A DNA stretch of 60,000 nt, taken from Nymphaea colorata (lineage: Eukaryota; Streptophyta; Magnoliopsida; Nymphaeales; Nymphaeaceae). Both the position numbers and the translations under genes were made by a program. The stretch lies in the NCBI RefSeq assembly GCF_008831285.2, contig NC_045140.1:17732370-17792369 (forward strand). The letters are read 5' to 3'. Below the pieces are notes generated by a model. It saw only the letters and a program-made list of their open reading frames with translations. It was not told where the DNA came from and did not search any database. Positions within the stretch are counted from its first letter, which is position 1, and each line of letters opens with the position of its first letter. Of this stretch, positions 12,993-25,747 are shown one piece after another.

Positions 12993-15583
12993 AGAGAGAG
13001 AAAAGAATGATGACTGTATAGTGATAAATGATTGAAAAAAAGTAAATTAATATTAAATGATGAAAATGTTCATCATCTTTTTTTAAATAATGAGCTTCAT
13101 GAACATTTCATTATATATATATATATGTAACTTGTTAGAATATGCTTCCTATATGCAGGATCAGTTTCTTAAACGTTCGAACATGCAATCTATGTGTCCC
13201 AGTATTTTCTTACAAAAAAATGAGGAGATTGATTTCAACCATGCCTAAAGGAGGAAACAAGTCATACCGCGCCAACAAGATCTTCCAAGTAACGTGTCGT
13301 TTCTTGTAAAGATTGGTTGAACAATCGTGGTTTTATTAACCATTTTTTTTTTAAAAAAAAATCCTTTTCAACCCAATGTGCTCCATTACAGGAAGGCAAC
13401 ATTTGGGTTCTGTTTGTTAACGCAGTAGTAATTGACGTCAGTAATTACACTAATCCAATCTCTGGAACGCGTTAGAACTCATCAGGTCGCGAACGTTGAT
13501 CGCGTCAGTGACAGTATACAACGACGCTGTTTCGCAGCGAATTAACACCACCAGTAGGAGTGGAGTAGTGACACGGATGCCATGCTTTTGGTTGAATTTC
13601 ACAAGATCTTCACGCTAAATACCACTGCAGAAATAAAATGTAACATGGTTATTACTTGTAGAGAATCAATATAAATGCTTAAACTAATGGTATTAAAAAT
13701 AATGGTATCAATGAGGCGACCTGAGTCGTTTGATCGAGAACATACCATGTTGGATCTTGCTTTATATATGACCTACTGATCTTTCCATTATAGACAAAAG
13801 ACATTTATTCTATCGGTTGAGCAACATTACATAAATGCTATAAAAGCAGTGCCTTCTATTAGTTGTGCATATTCTTATTTATAGTATACCCTTCTCCCTT
13901 GTCTATTTTATGCACGAAATTTCTGTTATGGTTAATGATAAAATTACCTTTCGTTCACACACAAAAAAAAAAAAAAAGACAAATTTTTTTATAAGATAAA
14001 AATAAAAAAAATGAAATGACTATAAAGGACATGTTTTTTTATTATAAAAACATTCTTTTTTGTTACTGTGCACGTAACTTTGACTGTATGTTATGTGCTT
14101 TGGTTGTAGATCACTAATGTATACTGACTCAAATTTTAGATCATGGAAATTAAAGATCTTATAATCAAGAGGCACCAACATGTAACAAACTAAATTAAGT
14201 GACTGTTATAATATGTGAATGGACTAAATACTTGGCTCCTTCACTGTCATAAATGTTGTTCACGTTTTCTTAGTTAACCTATATATTGTAAATCTAAAAT
14301 TTAAAATAGAACTTGAAAATCAAATTAGGCATGATTAAGGCATCTAAAGCTTGACATGAGAACAACGAAAACATATTGAAAAAAAAAAGTAATGTGTAAA
14401 CAAATATAAAGAAAATGATATAAGGAGCAAAAAATAATTAGTACAATTGAGCAAACATAAAATAAAACTAGTGTTTATAGTTTTCTCAATATATTTTTTT
14501 GAATCATTTTCAAAGCTCCTAATGCAGTAGAGCAAGGCTGGACGTCGGGTCAATCGTCGATGGGGAAGAGGCCAATGTATCGGAAAAGGGGGCATGAAAT
14601 GAAAATGAAGCCTGGAGCCCTCAAAGATCCAAAATCAATCTGATGCCCTCCGACTAAATAAAATATTTGAAAAAAAAAATAAAAGGGCCTATTTTTTTTC
14701 CTTTTTAAATACCTCAATGACGGCTAAAAAATCAAGTTGAGGTGCACTGACTAAATAACATTTCAGAAAAAATTTTCACATGGGCAATCCATATTTTGAA
14801 AATGTTCATAGACATTATGAAGTTCTTTTTCGGGTAATTTCATAAATTTCAATGCAGCTTTCTTGTTGCAGCGGATGTGCTCTGGAAAGCTTCCGAAATT
14901 ATTATTATGGCGCCTTTTTTAAGTTCACACAAAGAGGTAGCTGCTTTTCTTTCTCGAATCCTTTTTGGGAAAAAACTGAAAATTTTGCTGTTCGATGGTT
15001 TTTTCTTCAAGAAAATTATGAAAATCTTATTATCTATTTAATTACATAAAAATTCTTTTCCTTTTGCAAACTGAGGTTTGACCCTATTTGAAGACTCTTT
15101 GAATTCGAAAGATTATAGATTGAACCACTGACCAGTAGACTTCAACACTTTGGGCATCAACGCCTTAACTGGCATCTAAGATTGCAAAGGAGTTGCTTCA
15201 AGAACATAAAATCCAAGGGAAACATTTGTAATGAATCAGCTCCTGGGACGAGAAACTTCTGAAAATATCATATCATGGATCGAGACCAAGACAAGCGGCA
15301 CGCCGCACGTTCCACACAGCTCATACCGAGCGTTCTTCTGGAGGAGGGAGGCGCACCGCGCACGTGGCCACCAGATAAATTGGATCGAATCGCACCTAAA
15401 AAAACCGTTGAGTTGCACTATCCTTGTCCGTAAGGAGGGAGATTTTTTGCTTATCAAGGGTTCTTCTCCTTGCCTGCAGATACGATGTGCGCACTCTCGT
15501 ACACACATTCTGTGAGTGGTGCAGCTGCCCCCTTCTACTGCAAGTCGTAGATAGGGAGAGGGGGAGGGAGAAGCAGAGCGGGA
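10660..15583. other. Intergenic between XTH and FTR catalytic-subunit genes
   Basis: I recognise no gene on either strand; the short open frames show no family motif. It holds a GA tract at 11329-11353 followed by AT runs, a poly(T) at 11797-11812, a tandemly duplicated AT-microsatellite segment at 12770-13128, and AT-rich DNA to about 14.8 kb. The last 300 bases are GC-richer and probably include the promoter and 5' untranslated region of the plus-strand gene at 15584. Confidence 0.45.
12770..13128. repeat. Two tandem ~180-bp units, each led by an (AT)n tract
   Basis: Unit 1 (about 12770-12953) and unit 2 (about 12954-13128) share in order: an (AT)n run, a gagaaa stretch, gaatgatgact, tgataaatgattga, ttaatattaaatgatgaaaa, a poly(T) run and aataatgag-ttcat. 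The units differ by deletions, the second lacking about 35 bases after gaatgatgact. A third AT run follows. A looser relative may lie at 27090-27240. Confidence 0.7.
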
Positions 15584-18500
15584 ATGACGGTAGCAATGAA
15601 CGTCCGGTCTTTGGGGAGCAGCGTAGGCGCACCCCTATTCACTGTGCCACCGCCATCTACCCGTGGTTTCAGGATACCTTCCAGGCGCATCAGAATCCGG
15701 GCATCAGGTACCTAACTCTTGGGTGTGGCTTACCCATTTTCTTTTCCCGTTGAGTTTAGGTTTTGGGCACCTTGGAAATCTCTCTTCTTGAGAGGGAGGG
15801 GGAGATCTTCTGCGTGTCTGCCCATTTGTCGAGGGGAAAGGGAAATTCTTGATATTTTGTTTAAGGGTATCCTGCTTTTGTCTGCATTTGCTCGAGTGAC
15901 CCGTTTGATGCTTAAATTGGAATGAAGAAAGGGGAAACTGAATCACGTTGTCGTGGATTTTTGGCGTTGAGGATTTTGAAGATTATTGCGCCTGGAGATT
16001 GCGAGCTTTTCTTTCTTTCAGTATCATTCACGGAAGTTATTTTGTCGAGGCTTGAGACCTTATTCTTATCTTGCTGCTTAGTTGGTTGGTATTGACTAAA
16101 GAATCTTCGTACAAGGCTGACATCGACAGATTTGTTAGTCTGTAACCTTTTCACTCAATCTTATCTGACTCTTGATAATAGTAGCTGTTGTTTCGAAAGG
16201 TATCCTATGAATAACGCCGACTCAGTTCGCTGATTGGATGCCTGAAGTTGTAATATGCAATTTCCTTACTGCTTACCTTCTGTTATTGATGACCGAAGGC
16301 TATTGACACTGAAGAGTAAATAGTGATTTTGATAAAACGGCACTCCGTATATTCTAATTCCATTCTTTACGTAAAAAAATAGTAGGCGGCATAAGTCAGG
16401 ATTAGTAGATTTGGAGTGCCAGGTCATTAGCTGCCCCACGCCATTGAACATCTTTTTTGTCACTCTGCATTGCTTGATGCTTGAACACATTTCTGGTCCT
16501 CTGACCAAATTTGCCCTTGGAGATCAGTTACGGCAGATTGCTTCCAAGGACCTCACTAAACAATGCGGATTGAGGGTGGTCAAGGTTTCCGAACATTTCA
16601 ACCAACAAAAGAAACAAAAGATAAGAGTCTGTTTGTCAGAAAATTTTCCTCTTCGTGATTTTAAGACGACATGCAAACAGAAAGAATTCACATCTCTTAA
16701 CAGGAAACTGTTTTAGTACAAGGTCTAACGTAGTGAAACTATCTTCTACGAGTCAAAAGTCCACATCTTTGATTACACGGGACACACAAGCATGTCTGAC
16801 AATTCTTTTATACTTCTCAAATAATTGACTGAGCTTGTCTTTGTCTTTCGGGAGAGACATTTGCATGAGGTCCTTATCTTGTTTCTTTTTGGGGACTTGA
16901 AAATTGTTCCCTTCTGGTTATATGTTTAGAATTTTGCAATGTCCTTTTTGACCATTATTCTTTTCAAATCATTTTCAAGGAATTTTCCACTGTCAAACTA
17001 GAATGATCGATATGGTTCCATAGACCTGGAAAATTCATTGCAGTCCAAAGGAACCAAGTTACACATGCAAAACAAAAATCAAACAAGATATTGCTTGAGA
17101 AGAAACCTTGAGCAAGATCTAAATTATAAACAAACATAATATTGCTTGAGGAGAAACCTTAGAGGGCTGTATCCAAGTCACACTTGTTAAATGGTTGTTT
17201 TATATTTGGCTATTGCAAGTTATTTAACCTTCTTCTTGCTGATCATGAGATCCTGTGATGGTCTATGTTGTCTATACAAGATGTTGTTATATGACTTCCA
17301 GATATAATAGGCAGAAAATAGTGAAAATTTTCAACCCCTAGGGAAGACTTTCAGTTTTAGGAGTTACTTCTCTTTTAAAGGAATCTGCATATGTGATTGA
17401 CTTTCTTGGTGATGTAGGCAGAAAATAGTGAATGAATTGTAACCTTGGGAAGGGTTTAACCGTTTAAGTTTGAGTTAATTCTCTTTTAAAGGAATCTGAA
17501 TATGTGGTTGATGGCTAAACTTTGTTCACTTTTGCATCTATAGAGTTCAAGATTTCTTTAATGGATAGGCATTTGTAACTCCTTTCCCTTATATCTGCTT
17601 CTGGTTGGCAATAATTTTTTTTTCTATTTTATTAATCTACCACATCTCTTTTGATCTACAGATCAGTTGTCAAAAGAATAAGTTGCTGACTAGTTAAATA
17701 TGTTTGGACTTACTTTTTTCAGCTGAACCTTCAGACAAATCCGTTGAGATTATGAGGAAGTTTTCAGAGCAGTATGCTCGTCGCTCAGGAACATACTTCT
17801 GTTCTGATAAAACAGTGACTGCTGTTGTTATAAAGGTAGGAGGCACCAATAATTCTGATCTTCCATTGTTGGATTTTAATTTGATAGTAGCTTTTTGTTA
17901 TGCTTTACTCGGTACAGTTGCTGCTGACTGTAAACCTTTGTGATCATGTAATGCATGAAATGGAAGTAGAATTGACATAAACAGACCCCAAAAGTGCATA
18001 GAGTGTTGGTGAATTTTGGCGACATGTGATGTGGGCTTCAAGGTATCCATGTTATGGATGTCTAGAGCTCAGGTGCTGCAAATGCCATATTTCTTTCTGG
18101 AAAAATTGTACCTTTATCTTTTTTAACAGGTTGTGTCTTGAGTCTGAGACTAGCCTCTCCTGTTTCAGAGGAAATAGAAAAGTTCTTAGATAAAAATCCA
18201 TTACAAAAAATTTCAGTCCACTTTTTGTCTTCAAATCATGGAAATGACATGGAATGCAACCTGGTCATCTTATGTTCCACAAAATGTTTTTTGTTTTCAC
18301 AACATACCATATGGAGAATGCAAAGTAAAATACATTTATGAAATAGAATTTAAAACCTCTGCAGTATCATAAAGAGATTTTATCTCAGGACCCCAAACTT
18401 AAATGTAATTGATACATTTTGACATCAAATAACCTCATGTAGCCAATAACTTGGATAAATGAAATTTTGGAAGTTTTATTTGGAAAACCATCTTTCATCT

Positions 18501-21500
18501 GAACTGGACTCGGATTCTGAGCTAGAGCTCATGAGTTTGGAAATGCTACTCTGTTATAGCCAACTAAGTGTTTTTGAGGATTGTGATCGCCTGTTTCATT
18601 GCAGATAATTATGAGTATGGAAATGATTGATACAACAAACATAGGGATGTTTAGAAAGAATGATTTCTCTATTGCTATATAAGTGTGCACTTCTCTATGT
18701 TATGAATTTCATGTTGCGGTTCTTGGATAGAAACGTTGCATCAGAAGCTCATGAAAATCAAGCTTTTTTTTTTTCAGAAGACTGGTATTGGAACTTTAAA
18801 ATTTTCTTTTTCATAATTTCTAGTGTCTTTCGTTAAAGCTATCTTAATGACTACCCAGGGACTAGTCTTTTGTATTGTTCTGCTGCTGAGTATTTGTGAA
18901 ATGCAGGGATTGGCTGATCACAAAGATTCAGTTGGAGCGCCCTTGTGCCCTTGCAGGTAAATGCAGCACTTGCTTTTGAAATTCCCATTAGTGGGAAGGT
19001 GAATATACATATTTATTTTCAGAAATGCTTTCTACATGTCAAGATGTATTACAGTTGGAGTACTGAGTACAACATTATGCACATTTTCAGGCATTATGAT
19101 GATAAGGCTGCTGAAGTTGGACAAGGATTTTGGAATTGTCCATGTGTCCCCATGAGAGAAAGGTAACTCCCCATTTTAGATGCTTTTCTAATTAACATCT
19201 CTTGCTAGGAGATCTTTGCACCTTGATGAATGTTGCTTAACCATGTTTCTTAAGTCATTTAGAGAATGGTCTTGTTTATAACCACAAGTAGGCAGTGCTT
19301 GCTATTTCCAACATGTTGATTACTCCCATAAAGTTTATTTTCTAGATCCATACCATATTAGTAGGAGTGATGCAGCTTAACCATGTAACAGGCTGATTAG
19401 AAGCCATTTATTAAAATCTCATCCCTGTATACGTTTATTGAAATCCACATATTTTCTTTTAATTTATTAAAATCTCATCCCTGTATACGTTTATTGAAAT
19501 CCACATATTTTCTTTTAAAGCAATAAAAAATAAAACATAAAAAGAACCTAACTGCTTGCATGGTTGCACCCAGGTTCTGGTTAAGGACATTAGCACTTAG
19601 CAGCATAGTCACCAAAGTCATTCTTTCTGGGATTTTTTTTTCCAGATGGCGATTTTTTGGGGATAATATCAGGAAAATCTCAAAAGTTTAAAATTTAAAA
19701 TAATATAAAAGAACTAATCCAAAACTTGTTAGATAATAATTTTCTCAGAAAATATGAATAGAGGAGTAAAATATTTTCTGAAAACATAAAAAAAAACACA
19801 AGTAGCATGCTTAAAAATATGAAAAAAAATGATTTTTATGAAAGATTCAGAAAGATCTCAGGATAATATTTTGATAATATTGCATCATTTTCTCTTTTGC
19901 ATATATGAAGAATATATAGTGAAATTTCTTCCGTATTTTGAGATAACTACAATATTTTCAGATATTATCTGCTGTCTTCGTACTGGCAATAATATCCCGG
20001 TATCTTCAAGATATTGAAGATAGTTGTGACTATGATGAGCAGTCACAGCTGCCAGGCATGCAAACCATCTGGCAAAAAATTAAACGGGACAAAACAAATT
20101 GTGACCTGAAAAGAAATGTATCCAACTGCCCAAAGCAGCACCCAGTTCTGAATCTTGCCATCTCATTTTAATCTATATGTTTTTCTTTTTCATTTTACCA
20201 TTTTACCATATCTCTAATAGCTTCAGAGATGACAAAGGTTCTGAAGTTTGGTTCATATACTTCTAAAGAACTACTCTCGAGACAAAGTACTGATTCCAAC
20301 CAAACTGCACTCTTGGGGATGCTGAAGCATGGAGACAATATGTCTGCAAAGTGATGTCAAAGTGGATCATGCCTGGGAAGATAAATTTTCTAGCTAGAGG
20401 TTTTCATATCCATTTTCACTTTTCAGAGAACATTTCTCCACGTTTTCTTTCTTTCTTCAGTAACAAATGTCCGTTTTAGGCTTTTAGCAAAAAATGCAAG
20501 ATGTTTCCTGTATCATCTGTTTAGATTTTGTTCTCCTATTCATTGTACAATTTCTCTGTGTTCTAATACTTAGTTCTTTTTTACAGAAAAGAGTGCCATT
20601 GTATGTTATTCCTCACCCCTGATAATGACTTTGCTGGGAAAGATCAGGTACAACTACATCCTATTGTATATGAATGTACAAAGATCTAATGTTCAGGGTT
20701 ATTTTGCCCTTGATTGGGAGCTGTTCATGCTGAAATAGAATATTATGGATTAATTATTTAGAAAAATATTCATTATTTGGCTTGCTGGAGCTTCTATTGA
20801 AGTGTGAATGCAGATCAATATTCCCAGGTTCCCATTGAAAATGGGCATCTTGCTTTGCTTATGTACTTGATTGTTGTCAATTACCTAAAATTTCTAATTC
20901 TTGTTCCATATGAGGTAAAATTTAGTTGATATCGAGTGGACTGTTGAAAATGTAGTAAGCCGTTTTAGTATCTTCAGATATTTATGTCTTCTTTGAAACC
21001 CTCTTTTTTTTCTTATAGTTATTATTGTGGTGGAACAGTCTCCCAATTCCTCTTTCCTGGGCAATCTTCTCATTGCTAACAGGCTTATTTTGGGGTTTTG
21101 AAATCTGATAAACATTTTCCAGAAAACTGTGGATGTTTGAGCCCGGAGCTGCTAAATTTTCTGTTTTTTTTTTGTTATTTCAAGGACTAAATTATATTGG
21201 TACTTGGATAAGCGTCCATACCCATGTCGCGTAGTGACTTTGCAAAATGGGTATTTGGACACTCCTGGGTACTTTTTGGGTCTGAGCAGAACCAAAGGAC
21301 TTACTTTTACTTGATTTAGCTTGTTTCTAACTCTTTTTTTATTATGGTTTTGTGGGTTATTAGTCATTAACATGTAATATTTTCGTTTATATCTTGTTTG
21401 ATTAGGTTTTGCTTTAATTGTGAATTCTTTGGGTATTTTGCATGTATACATCTATATACCCTGCCATACCCCTGTGGTTGTGTTTTTTAAGCTTGTCATG

Positions 21501-21930
21501 CTGCCGTAACCGTACCCATGCTGCCTGCACCCATGTGGCTTAGTTCAAGGATTTTGAACAAGTACTTTGTGGTTCACATGGTGGTCCATAATCACTGTAC
21601 TATGTCCACATTCTTAACTTTTCCTATATTTATCTTACAAGGGTTGCAAAGTGGGTGGGTGACAACCGCACTTGAAGCTCACAGTATTATTACTACTTGA
21701 GTATCTTGCATGTTGAATTAAAATCGGGTGATGGTGTTATCTGTGATCTGATACACTGATATTGCTGCATTCTCCTGTTTCAAGGAAAAATTGTTTGCTG
21801 ATTCTCTAAAGTAGCACTAAAGCGATAAATGTTTGCACATAGCTGTTGCCTTTGCATTGAATAATTGTTGTCACTTGTGTTGCAGACTATTTCTCTGGAA
21901 GAAATTAAAGAAGCGGCATCCAAAATGTGA
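15584..21930 (+). CDS. FTRC: Ferredoxin-thioredoxin reductase, catalytic (beta) chain, chloroplast, complete
   Basis: Coding exons: 15584-15707, 17723-17835, 18907-18956, 19091-19162, 20587-20647, 21886-21930. They give 465 nt and 154 residues, all introns are GT-AG, and the frame ends at the TGA at 21928. The 4Fe-4S enzyme takes electrons from photosystem I-reduced ferredoxin and reduces the disulfide of chloroplast thioredoxins, which switch on Calvin-cycle enzymes in light. Residues 1-41 are a plastid transit peptide rich in Ser, Arg and small residues, ending near RIRIRAS. The mature part has CPC at 93-95, CPC at 112-114 and CHC at 123-125, spaced exactly CXC-X16-CXC-X8-CXC as in the family. 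By family knowledge Cys95 and Cys125 form the redox disulfide and the other four bind the cluster. A further Cys68 is in GTYFC. Conserved runs include KSVEIMRKFSEQYARRSGTY and LTPDNDFAGKD. The regulatory variable chain is encoded elsewhere. Confidence 0.97.
17070..17500. repeat. Local tandem duplications in FTRC intron 1
   Basis: Two diverged copies of attgcttgag(a/g)agaaacctt lie at about 17090-17108 and 17142-17160. A separate pair of roughly 105-bp units begins with aggcagaaaatagtgaa at 17310 and 17417 and ends with tctcttttaaaggaatctg. Both look like old local duplications with no coding content. Confidence 0.6.
19406..19517. repeat. Perfect 56-bp tandem duplication in FTRC intron 4
   Basis: The 56 bases at 19406-19461 are repeated identically at 19462-19517 (each begins atttattaaaatctcatccc). 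No differences are visible, so the duplication is either recent or an assembly artefact. Confidence 0.92.
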
Positions 21931-24520
21931 CCTTTCATTTTGCCATGCCATTCTCGCTACTTTTGTATAGTCTGTACTATTATGGTTCTTTGTGTCAGTA
22001 TTTGAGGCCAAGGAAGTAAGAATGCAGCCATGTTACACAAGCCTACTAGACGTTTTATGAGATTTTTCTGGATATAATCGATTCTTTTGCAATACTCCTT
22101 CCTAGTGGTGTAGATTTTTATAGCGATCATTTGCTTGAATTGAGAAAGAGATGAATTTTCTCATTGCATGGAAAAGTTTTCCTTGAAGGTGAAAGCGACA
22201 GAACTTGTTCTATATTTGCTCCTCCATGGCAAAGAAAAGATCTGCTCGACTAGAAAATCATTCTATTAAATGTTGGTCAACGGTTATTATGCTGACAAAC
22301 TTGGTCGAAAGAGTTTCATCGTGTAGGTGCTGATCCCGTTCGGGATTTGCGTGGTCTTTTTTTCTCTGTTTGCCTGCTGATTCCCTCAGTACATCCGATG
22401 TTAACGGTTCGGACCCTGAAGTGGGCACTAGCGAACCAAAGAAATACAAGTTCCTCCTGCTATTCAGATAGAAAAGTAATTGGTGGAACTTTTACTGTTG
22501 GACCTACCTTTGAGCTACCATCTCAAAAATGGGTTTTTTGTTTCTGACTTTTCTGAACGCCTCAGTTTTTTGGTCGTCAACTGAAAATTATGAGCCTGGT
22601 TTCTGTCACCCTCACACCTTTAGTTAAAATATCTATCAAGTTGAAGATGATTAAATGACACTGATGTGCTGTTTTTCTTGTATTACAGTTAAAAAAAAAA
22701 CATTTTTTTAATAGACAGGCCCTTGGCAACGTCGAGCAAAAGTGAGGGTTGTTTCTGGAACATCGGAAATGTGAAGTCCACAGTTAGATGATGGCCGAAA
22801 GGTGGGTCAAGCTTCCTTAGGACTGAGCGCCGCGATGGTTTTCCAGCGCCAGCTTAGGGTGCAAATGCCTGTACATATCACTTTTTCTTAATTTAAGAGG
22901 CCCGAAAGGCCTTCTATTCTTTATGTTTCTGTGGTCTTAAGTTTTGTCGACATTAACAATGATAATGGTTTACCTTTTTAGGTCTGTGTTGCATTCATAA
23001 AAATCAAACTAAAGATTTACATTTTTACAGGTCTTTAATTGGGTTTAACCTGACCAGTTATGCTATGTTTTTTTCCCGATAAAGTTTGGAAAACACAAAA
23101 TAAAGTGGTAGAAGAATTTGAGAAATAAAAAAGGTGAAGTTTGAAAAACACAAAATGCATTAAAGAAGTGGTAGAAGAATTGAGAAAGAAAAACGGGTAG
23201 CCTAGAACCGGCCATACATTTGGAGTTTTGCCCAAATTCACCTTTTCCAGGATGGGTTTTCGTTTATAACCAACAAAAGGGAGGGGACTGGCCGATTGAC
23301 TGCTGTCTCGATGTCCCACTTTGGGCTTTGGAGCCTATGATATTTGACTAGTCCGTCCGAGACGTGCTGGTTCTTCTCCGGTTGGGAATGCAGGAAAACG
23401 GAGCCGCTGGCCACGCGCGCAGGAACAAGGTCCACCCCTTCTATTGTTTAGCTTGTCCAATCTAATGCAGGATTTGGTTACAGTAACAGTACTGCCAAAT
23501 CTTTGTCCTCTCCTCTTTGTTTTTACCTTCCAATTCCTTTTTCCTTTCAAGAATCACGCATAAATTGCACCCTTGATCAGTGTTGTACTGCACTTGATCT
23601 TAGTCAAAAGGCTGATGAATCGGGGGAGAAGCAGCCAATCCGAGGACTTCAGTTCAATTCAATGCCCGTTCCATCAGAGGGTCAAAATACACTTGAATCG
23701 GCTGCATGGTGGGCTTTTTTTCACAAGGAAACTGCATCTGCCCAACACCAAACCCCGGCTGAATTAGATAAGCAGATTCATAGCTTTTTTCTTTTTTGGT
23801 AACAGAGAAGTTTACAAGCCACCACCACTCAAAAAAAGATGCCGGAGGCTCCACCCGGACAACCCTCATCCCTAACCCCCAACCTGTTTTTTTTATGTTT
23901 CCAGGTATGGGAAGTCGATTTTTCTGTTTCTTACTTTTTCTCTGAAAATATAATTTTCTTTGATCAATCCTATTCGCAGTCAGAACAGGAAACAGAAATA
24001 GGAAGCCGTAGTAAAATGAGAGTTAAAGACGCCATTTCATAGATTGTGGAAGCGAGTACCGATACTCATAAATTTATAAGTTATTACAGAAACAGAAATA
24101 GGAAGCCTTGGCTCCGGTCTAAACTGGTTTGTGGTGACGGTTCTCGGAGGGCTGCTTGGGGACATTCCCTCTGCTATGCCTCGTTGCAGAAAATATTCCC
24201 TAAAAAGAATTGATACCCTCTCAACATGCATCCCCTCTCCCTTCTCTATGGCTACCCACCTGACAGAGCTACGAAGGAAAGGCCAGATTTCTCTGTGCAC
24301 CACCATTCTCTGCATTGTCTGCAGATGATGCGACAAACTACTGTAGCTTGTGCAGCGCGACGTTCAACTTGGCTAATCGATGGACTTGTGGAGTGTCTGT
24401 CCCATTTTCAAATCAACTTTCATATAATTCACCGGATGCATTGCATTGATAAGTGCGATTAAGCACGCCACTTGATGCAATATACTGTGAGAGTTCGGAG
24501 AATTGCTCCCTCTAAACTCA

Positions 24521-24712
24521 AATGGAGAGAGGATGGAGGAGAGGGAAGGGACGGAGGGAAGGGGATGGAGTGAGGGTGGAGGAGGGGAGGCAAGAGAGGA
24601 AAAGGGAAAGGAGGACAGGAAAGGAGCGGGTAGGAGAAGAGGGGAAAGAAGATTTTGTGTCGGGCGAGGATGAAGCAGAGGGAAGAGAGAATACGGTAGA
24701 GGCGAAGGACAG
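24521..24712. repeat. Polypurine/polypyrimidine tract
   Basis: The plus strand is almost wholly A and G for about 130 bases (24521-24650, e.g. gagagggaagggacggaggg) and remains purine-rich to about 24712. It is not a simple repeat; the order of A and G varies. The open frames it produces (Arg/Glu/Gly-rich one way, Pro/Ser/Leu-rich the other) are compositional. Confidence 0.85.
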
Positions 24713-24899
24713 GCTTTATAGTGATGAACCAACAATGCATGGAATATGAAAAATCAATGACGTGAACTTATAAATTTGTTCATGACGGTAATTAATTAAT
24801 TTACTTTTTTAGGCCAATTAAAAATTTGTTAAGGACTATTACAAATGTTAATGGATCATATTCGAATGGGGATGTATCTTTACCATATCCAATTTATCG

Positions 24900-25210
24900 T
24901 ATGTTGAAATATTTCAGATTGGATTTGGATTCCACTACAAATGAAAAAAGATCTGTCTTGTATCTGAATTTGATGTTTAAGTTTACAATTTAAATCCAGA
25001 CATCTAAATCTGAATTCCACTTTTAAATATACATTTGAATCTGAACCACAACATTTTAAACTTTCAAAATGTATGCATATCGAATATAGGAGAGCTATTT
25101 AAAACCAAACCGGAATTTGGATTTGAGTCCAATTGAAGATTAATTTAAAACTGAACTAGGATATGAATCTAATGGGATGTCACTTCCTAAATCCAAATCT
25201 TGATGTAATT
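24900..25210. repeat. Degenerate aaatccaaatctgaat-type dispersed repeat
   Basis: This is the second occurrence of the loose word pattern seen at 7040-7290 (aaatccagacatctaaatctg, gaattccacttttaaatata, atttgaatctgaacc). The ends are undefined and the relationship is judged by eye. Confidence 0.35.
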
Positions 25211-25556
25211 TCTTCACCAGATGCTATTTTTTTTGTTCATATCTAACATCTTTGAAGGCATTCTATCAAACATTTGATTTGAATATCTCTAAAATTATTT
25301 GATTTGCTTTTTTTTTTTTTAAGCTATGTGTATTTTAATTTGTAATCTTTGTCTATTGAGCATTTATTATGTATTAGGAAAAAATTTTACCTCTACGATT
25401 GATCATATCCACAATGACACTGTTGTGTTACTAAGAACGTTAAAAATGAAGGGCCTGGTCGGACGAATGCGCTACATTTAATAAAAAAGAAACAACTTCA
25501 TTTCTAGCTTTACAGTTCATTGTCATTTAGGGCAAACTCAGGTTATACCTTGTGAT

Positions 25557-25747
25557 CAGGGGTGGCGCCAGAAATTTTTTATGAGGGGGTAAATTGAAGT
25601 TTTCAAATTTTGACTAGAGTCTATATATCATTTTTTCAAAATTTTGTATAGAACAAGTGAAATTTTCTAAAATTTACATGTAAAATTTTTTAATTTTTTT
25701 TTATGTGGGTCAGGGCCCATGGGAGCCCTACCTTGGCTCCGCCCCTG
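25557..25747. mobile_element. 191-bp hAT-like MITE with TIRs and 8-bp target duplication
   Basis: The left end CAGGGGTGGCGCCA matches the reverse complement of the right end (CAGGGGCGGAGCCA) at 12 of 14 bases. The element is flanked by cttgtgat (25549-25556) and cttgtggt (25748-25755), an 8-bp target duplication with one change, as expected for hAT elements. It has no coding capacity. The interior is AT-rich with repeated tttcaaaattttg words. Related copies are at 39600-39786 and, decayed, at 1833-1952; fragments may lie at 30742 and 26011. Confidence 0.88.

Larger units (their letters stand above)
21931..25556. other. FTRC 3' flank and intergenic DNA
   Basis: The first few hundred bases are presumably the FTRC 3' untranslated region; no canonical AATAAA is obvious close by. 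I recognise no further gene. Within it are a local imperfect duplication at about 23086-23200 (gtttg(g)aaaacacaaaat ... gtggtagaagaat), a short direct repeat gaaacagaaataggaagcc at about 23990 and 24088, the polypurine tract at 24521-24712, and a degenerate repeat at 24900-25210. Confidence 0.45.

Noticed and set aside
15236-15508. 90-codon minus-strand frame upstream of FTRC
   Set aside because: No domain is recognisable, and it overlaps the probable promoter and leader of the plus-strand gene.
24373-24749. Pro/Ser/Leu-rich and Arg/Glu/Gly-rich frames
   Set aside because: They are compositional products of the polypurine tract.
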